Assembly (NCBI GenBank): GCA_035236585.1
Contig: CP141127.1
Coordinates: 63,407,495 to 63,471,494 of the forward strand
Direction: 5' to 3'
Origin: Warburgia ugandensis
Taxonomy: Eukaryota; Streptophyta; Magnoliopsida; Canellales; Canellaceae
Length of the DNA: 64,000 bases
Part shown: in pieces, positions 13,562 through 29,243 of the stretch
Numbering within the stretch: the stretch's first letter is position 1
Layout of the letters: the number at the start of each line of letters is the position of its first letter
Notes under the pieces: model-generated
Databases searched by the model: none
The model's input: only the letters and a program-made list of their open reading frames with translations
Told to the model about the DNA's origin: nothing
Program-made: the position numbers and the translations under genes

Positions 13562-14116
13562 TTTGTTTTTTTGTATTACATCATGTGGATTTCCATAATT
13601 AGATGTCCTATATTTGTGGTGAAAATAGGTTGGTTTCCAAAGAATCATCTTATATTCCTCAAATATAACTTCCAAAGTTCGATCCACATTGCAAAACTCA
13701 AAATAAAAAAATACAATAAAATGAAATAAAATAAAAACTTATTTTTTTTATTTTTTACTTAAAAATTGTCAAGGAGGTTCCTTGAAGTATAGATCTCACC
13801 TTAATAAATTATACTTGGGACCGCTTAGCTACACTTAGCTTAGGTCATTAAGTCTTACCAGATTAAAATCTTATTAGGTTGTGTAGTACATTGAAACCAT
13901 AATTCATTTAGACTAATATAGTACGTTGAATCCAATCCTCAATAATTACACGATTCTCAACTTTAAGATGAATATAATAATTATCAATTTTGGATCATAG
14001 AGAACATAGAAAAGAATTATGTAAGTTAAATATGGGACAATTTCTAAATAATTGTTCTCTATATAAGTAAATATAGGATGGTTATTTAAAAACCATCCTC
14101 TATATGCTTCTAAATA

Positions 14117-17283
<3,167 letters not shown>

Positions 17284-19130
17284 TATGACGACCCGAGATT
17301 TTCACATGCATTTTTAAATGCAAAAACTAATTCCTAAGGCTGGATCGATCCTTATTTGAAAATACTTTTAGAAAACTATGCAATGCAGCAGAAAAATTTT
17401 TGTTTTAAATTCATTTTGAAAACCTCGAGTGTCATTTACTTTCAAGATGAAAAAGAAAAATCATAAATATTTCCTAGGTATATCCAGTCACAGCGCACAG
17501 TCCAACTGTAGCTATTACAGACACATGCCCAAAAGGTAAATCATATACTTACATTTATGCTTGTCTTCTCTTCATTCTCTTGAGCGTAGTACTATCATTT
17601 TCCGATGCCTCATCTAATCCTTTTGGAGCTAATCTGTAAAAATAATATATTAGGGGGAGTATTCCTCATACTCAGTAGGTGATTTGATACCACTATTTTG
17701 AAAACACGGCAGGCAACATGCATAATTCAAAGAGCTTTTTATGCAAAACATCAGTGATTCCTTTTTGTGTAAACATGCATGTTTATGCATAAAATGTAAG
17801 CTCATTAATGAAAATTCAACCATGGAATCCTTTACCGAAATCTAGTATTCAACAATATAAATTTGACTAAAATCATAAAGTACAAATCTATGGATTCATG
17901 TAAGATCTCAGCAAATATAATAATCATGAAACTCTTAAAATAGTCATCATTCAAAGCATCATTATAAGTATCATGCACATGGTCTTTCGGTGAACACATC
18001 AAGTTGACTGGTCACGAGTACTCGTATACGACTATCTCAATGCTATTTGCATATTGATAACACTGAAATCATATGGTCAACTATGCTCCTTTGTAAGCTG
18101 CCTCATTCGGCGATATGCCTACTTGGAACTCAAGGTTTTGTTCTCACCGCAGGTTGCCTCATTCAGTGATCTACCCACTTGGAACTCAAGGTTTTGTTCC
18201 CACCACAAGCTACCCCATTTGGCGGTCTACCCACTTGGAACTTGAGATTTTGTTCCCACCGCAGGTTGCCTCATTTGGCGATCTGCCCACTTGGAACTCA
18301 AGATTTAGTTCCCTTCATAGGTTGCCTTAGCTGGCGATCTACCCGCTTAGCACAGTGCCCACCAGGCTCATTAGCCCGAAAAATATAAATACATGTAATC
18401 CAAATCGCAATCATCATAAATCATGCAATTTATGTAATGCATGCTAAACCATGCAAGCAATGCATTCGTAAAATCAGTTCAATGCAAGAAATTGCATTCA
18501 AGATCATAAAGAAAATATGCATACTCATTATGTGAATATCATATCTCAAAAAGCATACTAAACACGGTTTCCAGGAATAAATAAATCAATTAGATTTTGA
18601 AAATGCATTTGAAAACTTAGTAAGATCAAACTACCTACCTCGATGTCTCATGAATCGCGTTCTTCATTATTCGACCTTGACCCATCTTCGTAAAACCTTG
18701 TATATTGTTTGATAACAAGGATTCAAATATCATTTTCCATCCATTCTAGACGCTAATTAGATTTATAGATTAATAGCTAGATCTGCTTTTCAGGAGTATA
18801 GATCCTTGTTTAAATGTGTTTCCAAGCTAGATTTCATGTATAGATCTAATGTTTCATGGTTAGATTGCCTTCAATAACTTTATGTCATCCAGATCATGTA
18901 ATTGAATGGTCAGATCTCATAGATCGCTTGTCCTAATGCTCAAAAGAGGTTTGTACTTGAATTGGAGGGTCAGATCTATAATTGAAGAGTTGATACATGT
19001 AATTTAGCATTGATCTTGAGCTATTAATCTCCTAACCCCTCTAATGGGTTTATCCATGAGATCTGATCATCTTTGACATGGTAAATCTATGAGATTTCTA
19101 TAGTTTTTGGGCTATAGTCATACAATTATA
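17284..19130. mobile_element. LTR-like segment inside the Gypsy element
   Basis: 1847 bp unrelated to the host Gypsy. It begins TATGACGACCC and its right side carries gtcata (19117-19122), a partial inverted match. GATCC flanks it on both sides (17279-17283 and 19131-19135), possibly a 5-bp target duplication, although the same pentamer occurs naturally in the LTR. It looks like a solo LTR of another Gypsy family; no coding sequence is seen. It contains a five-unit minisatellite. Confidence 0.5.
18097..18376 (+). repeat. 56-bp minisatellite, five units
   Basis: Units start at 18097, 18153, 18209, 18265 and 18321, exactly 56 bp apart. The consensus core is gttgcctcattyggcgatct followed by acccacttggaactcaagg and ttttgttcccaccgca. 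The fifth unit is diverged after about 18350. Overlapping short frames in all phases are artefacts of the repeat. Confidence 0.9.
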
Positions 19131-22100
19131 GATCCTCCTAGCTACCCTTCCAGTCCATGACACAAACCCTCAACATATCCTCTATCATATGGATGGTCCT
19201 CTCAATCTGGCCATCTTTTTGGGGGTGCAATGAGATGCTAAATCTCAGCCTCGATCCTAAGGCCTCTTACACACTCTGCTAGTATTTTAAGGTAAACCGT
19301 CATGATTTGAAATAATTGTCAAGGGGACCCCATGTAAGCTCACGATTTCCTTCATATATAGATTTTCCAAGCTATCCACAGTTTGGTTTTGTTTGATAAG
19401 AAGAAAATGAGTGGACTTGGTCAATCTATCAACAATAACTCATATCATGTCATGTCTATTGACAGTCCTTAGAAGGCTCACAATAAAATCCATGGTAAGG
19501 TGGTCCCACTTCCACTCAAGGAAATCCAATGTCTGAAGCAACCCAGATGGTCACTGATGCGTTGACTTGCTGATAGGTCAAACATCATGCCACGTACTCT
19601 CCAACATCCTTCTTCATCCCATTCCACCAAAAGTGTTGCCTGAGGTCCTGATACATCTTCATACCTCTAGGATGAATTGTATATTAGGACTAGTGTGCCT
19701 CTTGAAGTAACTCACGCCTCAAATCATCATCTGTCAGTACTACCAACCTACCCATGAACCTAGCACCACCATCTGGTCCTCTAGAAAAATTGGCCTTCTC
19801 TACCAAATTCTAAGTCTCCACATCCTTGATCTATGCCTGTAGAATCCTGTAAAAAAAAAAAAAGACTATGTCGACAGGTTGGCAACCATCACTCTCGACT
19901 TCCTACTTAAGGCATCAGCAATGACGTTAGCTTTCCTTAGGTGGTACTGTATGGTGAAGTTGAAGTCCTTAAGATATTCCATCCATCTACGCTGCCTCAG
20001 GTTCAAATCACTCTAGGTAAAGAAGTGCCTGAGGCTCTTATGATCAGTGAATACGTCAAACTTCTAGCCATATAAAGTGTCTCTAGGACTTTAGTGCAAA
20101 TACCACTGCTACTAACTCCAGATCATTTGTTGCGTAATTCACCTCATGTGTCTTAAGCTGCCATATGCATAGGCGATTACCGTCCCATGCTACATCAATA
20201 CTACTCCTATGCCCTTACTCAAAGCATCTCAATAAACCACATAATCACCTGAACTTAAGGGTAAGGCCAACACTAGTGTGGTAATAAGCCTCCTCTTGAG
20301 CTCCTGGAAGCTCTCCTCACAAGCATCAATCCAAACAAACTTAGTGTCTTTCTTGGTCAAGGTAGTCAAAAGCAACACAATCCTCGAGAACCCCTTAATG
20401 AACCTGCAATAATACCCTGCCAAACTGAGGAAACTATGTATTCAGTCATTGTTGTGGGTCTCTCCCAATATAACACAACCTCCACCTTGCTCAAGTCTAC
20501 AACCACTCCATCCTTTGACCCTACGTGGCTTAAAAATTGCACCTGCTCCACCCAAAAATCACATTTATTGAATTTCGTGTACAAGCAATGTCGACAAAGT
20601 GTGTCTAGTACTATGTGGAGGTGCTCCCTATGTGTCTCATGGCTAGGTGAGTAGACTAGGATGTCTCGACAAAGACAATCACAAACTTATCCAAATAAGC
20701 TCAGAATACCCTGTTCATCAAGTCCATGAACACTACCAGTGTGTTGGTCAACCCAAAGGGCATCACTAAAAACTTGTAGTGGCCATAGCAACTCCTAAAT
20801 GCAGTCTTCAAGATATCCTCCTCTCTGATCCTCCACTGGTGGTATCTTGATATCAAGTCTATCTTGGAGAATACTTGTGCCATTTGGAGCTAATCAAATA
20901 AATCATCGATGCGAGGCAAGGGGTATCGCTTCTTCACAGCGACACTGTTCAACAATCGACAGTCAATGCATAGCCTCAACGATCTATCCTTTTTCTTCGC
21001 AAATAGGAATGGTGCTCCCCAAAGAGACCCACTTGGCTTGATGAAGCCCTTATCAAGTAACTCTTATAACTGCACCTTAAGTTCTCTCGACTCTACTAGA
21101 GCCATCTTGTATGCTGCCTTAGAGATGGGCGATGTACTTGACACTAAATCAATGGCAAAATCAATCTCTCTACTCGGTGGAAATCCTAGTAAGTCCTTAG
21201 GAAAGACATATGCAAACTCTCGCACGACATCAATATCCTCAATCTGAGGCCGCCTACTATCCTCAACAGTCACATAAGTGAGGAATGCTCTGCGCCCTCG
21301 TGCATAACATTGTGCCACCCTCATAGCAGAGATGATACATGTACTAGCAAGCTTTTTCTACCTTGAAACATAAACACTGGTTGCCTAGGTACATAAAAAA
21401 CAATTTGCTTCTTACAAAAATCCACAATAGCCCAATATGTAGCAAACCAATCCATCCCTAATAATAGAATGAGGCATGAGTCCATCCTCACACTTGATAT
21501 CTCCTAAAGATACTCAATAGCCTCTACGATCTCTCCCACAGATGTCAAATTATCCAATCCAAATGCCAATTTATGCATGCATACATCAAGGCAAGATGCA
21601 AAAACACATGAAATAAAAGAATGAGGGACCCTGTATCAAAGAGGGCACTGGCATGTTGGTCTAAGACTAGAAGAGTACCTTCAACATCCTGATTCGAGGC
21701 TTGTGGTTGCCTCGATGTGATGGCAAAAACTCATCCTTGCCATTACCCGATGCAATCCCCATCTTTGCACCCATCTTAGCTTGCTTTTCCTTCTGTCCCT
21801 TAAGACACTCTCTAAGAAAATGTTCTACCTCCCACAACTATAATACCTGAGTGGCTATCTCTAAAAAGGTTGCTGCTGCTAGAGCTATCATTGGTGTTGC
21901 TGTCTGTCAAGTCTATTACACACTTTGCCTAGGTTGCCAACCCTTGGATTTGTCACATCTCCTCTTATCTGCATCCCTCCTAGGCTTAGTTTGCTATTAA
22001 TGAATTGGAGCTCTCTGTGACTGTATAGCACTAAAAGGTCTTTTGCCCTTACCAAGCTGATATGAGCTCTCTCTAGTCCTAAGAGAATCCTTCTCGAGCA

Positions 22101-23012
22101 TGGAGGCCATGTTAGTAGCATCCCGTACCATCATGGATCATGAAGGAGTCACTCGTGCCCTCAGCTAGGGTGTCAACCCATCCACAAATTGGTTTGTGGC
22201 CTCCTTATCCGAGGCAAGAGCGTCAAGAGCAAAGCTTCTCAGTCTGGTGAATTGGTTCAAATACTGCTGAACCATCATATCTCACTACTTCAAGGTGGCG
22301 AACTCTTTCTTAAATGATTGCAATGCATGTGGCAGGAAATACTGGTCATTGAAAGCCCTTTTAAAGGTCTCCCAAGTGATTGTCTCTATAAAGGATGATT
22401 TTGTACATATAAAAGTTTACAACCAAAAACCTGCCTCACCCTTCAGTAGGTAAGCAGCTACTTAGATTTGATCCTCAGCTGGAACCTTCATAGTGTCGAA
22501 TGTTCTCTCTACCTCGAACAACCATCTCTCTGCCTCCTCAGTGTCACCATCTCCATAAAAGGGTGGCACCATCTTCTAAAATCACTCTAACAATTTGTCT
22601 ATCTTGTTAGAGTTCCATGAAGTATCACCCTCAATGATCTTAGACACTAGTGGTGCCTACACCTAGTGAGTCAACTGGACAAATGAATCTATTGGTGCTA
22701 CTGAGGCATTTCCATGGGTGCTGTGTTAGCAATTTGCATTGCAGCCCTAATCTACTATTGCATAAGTGGTATCAACCCTTGCATAACTTTGTTCGCCAAA
22801 TCAGTATCACGATCCCCTTGCCCAGGGGACTCAATAAGTGGTGCAACTGGTGTAGCAAGGGTAGACCTTGTCCTTCTTTGAGGAGCCATCTATCAGGAAT
22901 TCAAGTATCACTAAGCATAAGTTCTTCCCTCTTAGTTCTCCTTCAACCACAGTTTATTGATTGTCTTATACATATAAGTGGACCTTTGCAATGATTATGA
23001 TGGACTAGACTA

Positions 23013-23026
23013 GGCTCTACTACCAA
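23013..23026 (-). other. Primer-binding site (tRNA-iMet type)
   Basis: Minus strand TTGGTAGTAGAGCC, two bases inside the 5' LTR. It resembles TGGTATCAGAGC, the usual plant initiator-Met tRNA primer-binding site of Gypsy and Copia elements. It fixes the element's orientation. Confidence 0.7.
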
Positions 23027-23028
23027 CC

Positions 23029-26011
23029 TGTAACATCCTGAGTTTTTATAACATTTTTATATAATAATAATAGTAATGATAATAAATATGGTAGGTATCC
23101 CTAAGTCAAAAAGTTCTATTTAGTGATAACTTAAAAACATTCATTTAGAAAGCCCTCTCAGGTGTTATACCACTTCTAAAAACATCAACAAAATGATTAC
23201 AAAATTTATATACATATGTTGCAATAAATTTAAACCAAAACCAATATCGAATCTAATGTCAAAAACCAAAGGCACCTTTATTTTAAACCATAAATATCCA
23301 AAAAACACAATAATGTGGCCCAGGGTCAATCCATCATAACATTCCACCATACTCAATAACATGTCCATAGTATGTAAGTGTCATAATCAACACAATTATG
23401 AGTGTATACAGTCCATAAGATAAATCAGAAATGGAGTCTATCTAATCACTCACGTCAAACTATCTATCACCAAGATAAAGATGGTCCCCACTGCTATCAC
23501 TGTCCTTCCACATCCTTGCCTTTCCTGCTATTGTGCTTAATATCTGAAGTTGCAAAATAAAGCAATGCCTCATCAAGCTATTGCTTGTGTAGGTACATAA
23601 ACATTTAATGAAATGTAATTATGGCATAAAAAGAATAACTCAAATAATAAGAGTTGATAAGAGCGTAAAGCATAAAAACCATGGAATACAAATGCCATGA
23701 TTCATATCAATACTAGGATCAAAGTATCATGCTCAATAAAACTTGAGTCACATGTATGTAAAATATGAGTATGATACAATCTCAAGGACCATACAATAAA
23801 CAAGTAGGACACCCCATGGTACGTAGGTCCCACAAGTATCCTCTACACTCATACAACAGGTCATGAGTACTTATACCAATCCTCTAGGTGTCATCACATC
23901 CAAGCACCAAAATGATATATCCAGTCTTATCATGCATACACACATAATAAGTGTATCGATAGTCATGTTATAGTGGTAACAGTACATCTTGGGTCTACCG
24001 ACTGCTGCTCCCCATTGACACCTTAACGGGAGACTCGCCATCCGTCCCCATGGGTGGGCCCGGATCGATAGTGCAGACTACTCGTGTCACCAATCCGTAC
24101 CAAATGTCATCAGTGGGCAGGTGTCTATCATCTCATAAAATCAAAGGGTGGGTGGTCTACGCTAATCCCTCCTAGCATGACATCCACCGCGTGAAAGCAC
24201 CTATCATAAATCACAAAATACAAAAATCATAAATCTTATAAAAACCAAGAGCACTAGTGGCTCAACATCCTAAGGCACCCCCCTCATCCAAGGGTTAGCC
24301 TCTCAAGGACTAGCCACCAAGCCTCCATCCTCAGTTCTATGGAAATCATTCAATCTCAGTGATGTAATAAAGAGTAGATGTTCATAATCTATATATAATC
24401 TCCATAAGTATCAATACCATAAAACCCGATTGAATGAAATCCATTCAAGTATCATCAAATCTCAAGTCAATCATAGCATAAAACTTATAAATCACAAGGC
24501 ATAAAATAAGAAATCATGTCACAATAATCCAAATCAACCAAGATGCTATGCTATGATGATATTTTAGAAAAATAATGTGAAACATTAAATGTCGTCACCT
24601 ACCTCGATGAAGAAACAATCACCAAATTAGACGCGTACTCCTCTCAAACTGCAAGGTCTGATACACCTGTCAGTACCACAGTACTTTTTTGTGTTATTCA
24701 ATTTCATCTATTTACCCCTTTATCAATTTTACTCTTTATTTGTCCAATAATTCTCTTATTTAGCTTTTGATATAGATCAACGGTCTAGATCACCTAAATT
24801 ATCTTTATTATTCAATTTTTCTGTCATCTAACACTCATCTACTTGATCTGATCATCAATCAAGTTAATATTTGTTATTTTAAGATCTCCTGATAAAAAAA
24901 AGATCAATTTATTCCATCTCGATGGAAATTGAGATGATCCAACCATTGGATCATTCTTAATGACCTTGATTTCTGGTTTGATTATGAATTCTAAACTTAA
25001 TCATCAAAACCAATTCAATTTCATGTTTATAAATTTATTCCAATGTATATTCATGATTTATGTCTCGATCTAATGGTTTGATTACTCCTTGATTGATAAG
25101 TTCTAAATCCTTAGTTAAATTGATTCTCTGGATCAATTTCTAAGATGAATACACCTGATCCATTCATTAAATCCATCAATTCATCCCTTAGATATTCTAA
25201 TTGTTCAAGTTCTAAGGCATGATCATCATCTGATCAGCCAGATCTAAGTAATTGAGTACTTTTTCATAGATTTGATTTAACTAGATGTACCCAGATCAAG
25301 ATTTGGAGCTTATAATCATGTCTGTGTCGTCGAGACAATTTCAACGAACCTTTCAGATTGAAGATCGGGCTTCTGTAGCCTCCAGAATCTAAAAACAAAA
25401 CATTTCATATCACTAATCAATGGTTCAGATCAAAATCTAGGCCAGAACAGTGATTTCCAACTGGATGTGCCACATGCGTCCTGTTCACCAAGACTCTCCT
25501 GCATCACGCGCGGTTTGCAACAGCGCCCTTTCGCACGCTACGAGGCAATTGCTCTTGCCATTCTCGTCGGTGCATCCCACGCTTGGAGTCTTGGGTATAT
25601 TGTCCATCAGGGACGATGATCCAAAGCCATCCATCTTGTTTTGATCTGATCGGGTTCCCAGATGACCCAATTTTTGTTTTATTTTCAAATATTTTGGGAT
25701 TTTGAGGTCCCACAAAGTTATCGGATGACTTAGATATATCATTTGAGTTTTCCTCGATTATGTACCCAATTAAATCCACTGGATCTATTTTTACTACTGA
25801 TTTCTAGCCAATGAGAGCATATCTGATAGGGATCTAGGTTGTTGTTGTTGGAAATAGAGGGAAAACACTAGGAGGGGGAGGGGTCTTACCTAGGTTCGTA
25901 GGAGAGGTGCTCCCCAGGGCTTTTCCAGTGGGTGTAGCTCTATTTGTGCTTGTCAGAACCCTAAATGCCAATGTCCCAAAAGATTATAGTGGAGAGGAAG
26001 GTAGCCAAGGC

Positions 26012-26092
<81 letters not shown>

Positions 26093-26257
26093 GGGGGGAG
26101 AATGGAAAAAGGGATTTTTAACGCTGATGATCCGCTTTCCTCATAGGGGCGTGATCATCGCCTTTCTCCCCTAGTGGCGATGGAGCCAGAGTAGGTGTCG
26201 TTATCAAAACAACCCCTCTAATTTGGGTCCCCTTTTTTTAAAATTGAGGATATTATA
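23029..26257 (-). repeat. 5' LTR of the Gypsy element
   Basis: 3229 bp. On the plus strand it begins TGTAACATCC and ends GAGGATATTATA, so its ends are imperfect inverted repeats. It matches 14117-17283 along nearly the whole length. It contains the (GA)n run at 26014-26089. The GAATA target duplication follows. Confidence 0.9.
26014..26089 (+). repeat. (GA)n microsatellite in the right LTR
   Basis: About 76 bp of pure GA, the counterpart of the 17130-17233 run. Confidence 0.97.
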
Positions 26258-27114
26258 GAATATAAGATAGTTAAGACTTAACCGCTCTGTATTTATGGTG
26301 AATAAAATGCTAGTTCTAAAATAACCATCCTATATTCCCTGAATATCTACATGGCAAAACTCAAAATAAAAATGAAATAAAAAATTTTAACTTAAAAATT
26401 GTCAAGGAGGTTATTTGAAGTCCATATCTTACCTTAACAAGTTGTACTTGGGACCGTTTAGCTACACTTAGCTTAGGTCGTCAAGTCTTACCATATTAAA
26501 ATCTTATTAGGTTGTGTAGTACATTAAAACCATAATTCATTTAGACTACTCATATAGTCTATATTAGTAAATATAGGATGGTTATTAAAAAACCATCCTC
26601 TATATGCCTCTAAATATAAGATGGTGAAGACTTAATTGTCCTATATTTATGGTGAATAAAGGTAAGATCCCAAATAACCATCTTATCTTCCCTGAATATC
26701 TGCATGGAAAAACTTGAAATAAAAAATAAATTTTTATTTTTTACTTAAAAATTGTTAGAGAGGCAACTTGAAGTCCATACCTTACCTTAACAAGTTGTAC
26801 TTAGGACTACTTAGCTACACTTAGCTTAGGTCATTAAGTCTTATTGGATTAAACTTTTATTAGGGTGTGTACTACATTGAAACCGTAAGTCATTTAGACT
26901 ACTCATAGAGTACATTGAATCCAATCCTTAGAAATTACATGATTCCCGACTTCAACTCTAAACATTTACTCACTTATTAGTATAGATATTCTATTTCTAT
27001 ATGCTTTAAGCAACTTTGTCTGTGTACTCTAATATTTGGCCATTACTTGTTAATTATTGACACATCAACATTGTTATCTAGTATTAGCTCATATAGATAA
27101 TGTCTTCAAATCTT

Positions 27115-28323
27115 TAAGAATAAAGGGGACATATAGAGCTGCACTAATTATCGAGGGATCAAACTGGTGGTCCATACTATGAAACGTTTTGAAAGAGTGA
27201 TTGAGAAGAGGCTACGACATGAAATAAGTGTATTGAAGAACCATTTTAGTTTCATGCCTGGGAGGTTTACCACTGAAGCTATTTTCTTCCCAAGACAATT
27301 GATAAAGAAATATAGGAAGAGGAGGAAAGACCTCCACATGGTCTTTATCAACTTAGAGAAAGCTTATGATAGAGTCCCTAGAGAGTTAATATGGAGGGTG
27401 TTGGGTGAGAAAGGAGTTCCACGGGGGTATATAGACATAATTAAAGATATGTATGAGGGAGTGATAACAAATTTTAAGACCACTAATGGTGAGACTAGTG
27501 ATTTTTCTGTCATTGTAGGATTGCACCAAGGATCGGCATTGAGCCCATAACTTCTCACATTGGTTATGGATGAGTTAACAAAACATCTACATGAGGAGAT
27601 TCCATGGTGCATGCTATTTGCAGATGATAGTCTTACTTACGAGACAAGGGAGGGCGTAAACATAAAGCTAGGAGAGGAGTAGGAGTGGAACACCAACTAA
27701 GATTGATAACGGAGAAGTCACTGTAAAAGAACACTTTTGGCACTTAGGATCAATAATTCATGAAAGTGGAGAGATTGAGAGGGAGGTTACCCAGAGAATT
27801 GAAGCAAGTTGGAACAAATGGAGGCGTGTAGCTGGAGTTTTGGGTGATTGGCGGGTGCCACTCAAACTGAAAGGAAAATTCTATAGAATGGCCATAAGGC
27901 TAGCCATGCTCTATGGATCAGAGTGTTAGGCAATTAAGGAACATCATGTTCATAGGATGAGCATTGTGGAAATTAGGATGTTGAGATGGATGAGTGGCAG
28001 GACAAGAAAGGATAGAATTAGGAATGAAAACATTAGAGGAAACTTAGTGGTAGCACTAATAGGTAACAAGATGAGGGAGATTAGACTTAGATGGTTTGAA
28101 AATGTCTAAAGGATACTGAAAATGCTTTGGTTAGAAGGAGTGAGGCAATGCAAGTAGAAGATTCTAAACGGTCAAGGGAAAATCCCAAAAGAATGTGGAT
28201 GGAAGTGGTGAGAAAAGATTTGAAAACTTTGGGACTAAATGAAGCCATGGTACTTAATAGAAAGGAATGGTGGAATAATATTCATGTGACTGACCCCTAA
28301 TAAGGTCTTGATGATGATGATGA
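27115..28323 (+). mobile_element. RTE-type LINE, 5'-truncated
   Basis: Encodes a reverse-transcriptase fragment at 27167-27550 with LINE motifs: FMPGRFTTEAIF, then MVFINLEKAYDRVP (the Asp of motif A) and GLHQGSALSP (motif B). Past a stop at 27548-27550, MCMLFADDS-like motif C sequence continues at about 27605-27630. The C-terminal region (RRMLRWMSG-like, about 27965-28000) follows in other frames. It ends in a (TGA)n tail at about 28308-28323. The 5' half, including the endonuclease, is absent. It sits in the CACTA element between its subterminal array and its gene. Closely related copies are at 2219-2424 and 61425-63000. Confidence 0.85.
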
Positions 28324-28719
28324 ATTTTGGATAATGAGTAATATATTTGACCTCATGCTTCTTTCATTATCACGATACAAGATCATTTCTATTTTTTGTC
28401 TGCTTCAATTTCTTTGTTTTTTATCATACTTTCTAACTTAAGGTCAAACTTTTCTATTCAGACAAAAGTAACTTCAAAGATTATCCAAATTCATGATTAT
28501 GCCTATCCAATTATATCTCATAGCATGAACTAGACCCACTCCACATTGTTTGAGCATCTACTTAAGCAATATACAAAGTCAAATACAAATGAAATTCCTT
28601 ACCATTCATAAATCTATTCTAAAGAATAGCATGTTACATGCATTGCATTCATTGATAGAGCCCTAGACACGGGAAAATATGGGAAAATTATTATTATAGA
28701 GAAGATCGAAAAGATATAT

Positions 28720-29240
28720 TTAAGTTAAATATAGGATGGTTTCTGAATAATCATCCTTTATATTATAGGATGGTTATTCAAAAAGTGTCCTTTATATTCT
28801 ACTAAATGTAAGGCGATTAAGACATAACCATCCTATATTTTTGGTGAATATAGGTCAGTTCCCAAATAACCGTCCTATATTACCCAAATACAATTAGTTA
28901 ATGGCAAATGTGGGTTTAAGAAAAATACAAGATGATTCCCCCAAAACTGTTCTGTATTAGGACTAATATAGGATGGTTCATTGTAAATCATCCTATATTA
29001 CCTTACAGTACTCCTTACCTACAAAACTTAAGGCAGGAAACAAATATAGTATAGTTTCTCCAAAACCCTCATGTATTACATAAATATAATAAAGGGCGAT
29101 TTCTTTAAGAACCATCCGATATATTACCATCCTTTATGATAAGACAGGATGGTTCTTCAACAACCGTCATATATTTATCACAAACATAGGATGATTATGA
29201 CATAATAGTCCTATATTTTGGTGGTTAATATAGGGTCCTA
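28720..29240 (+). repeat. CACTA subterminal repeats, gene-proximal
   Basis: At least ten copies of ggatggtt / aaccatcc variants in both orientations (tataggatggttattca, ataaccatcctatatt and similar), ending just before the first exon of the CACTA gene. Confidence 0.75.
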
Positions 29241-29243
29241 TAT

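Noticed and set aside
13397-13729. Leu-rich and Lys-rich open frames
   Set aside because: Produced entirely by the (TTC)n run in two strands; no domain or start context.
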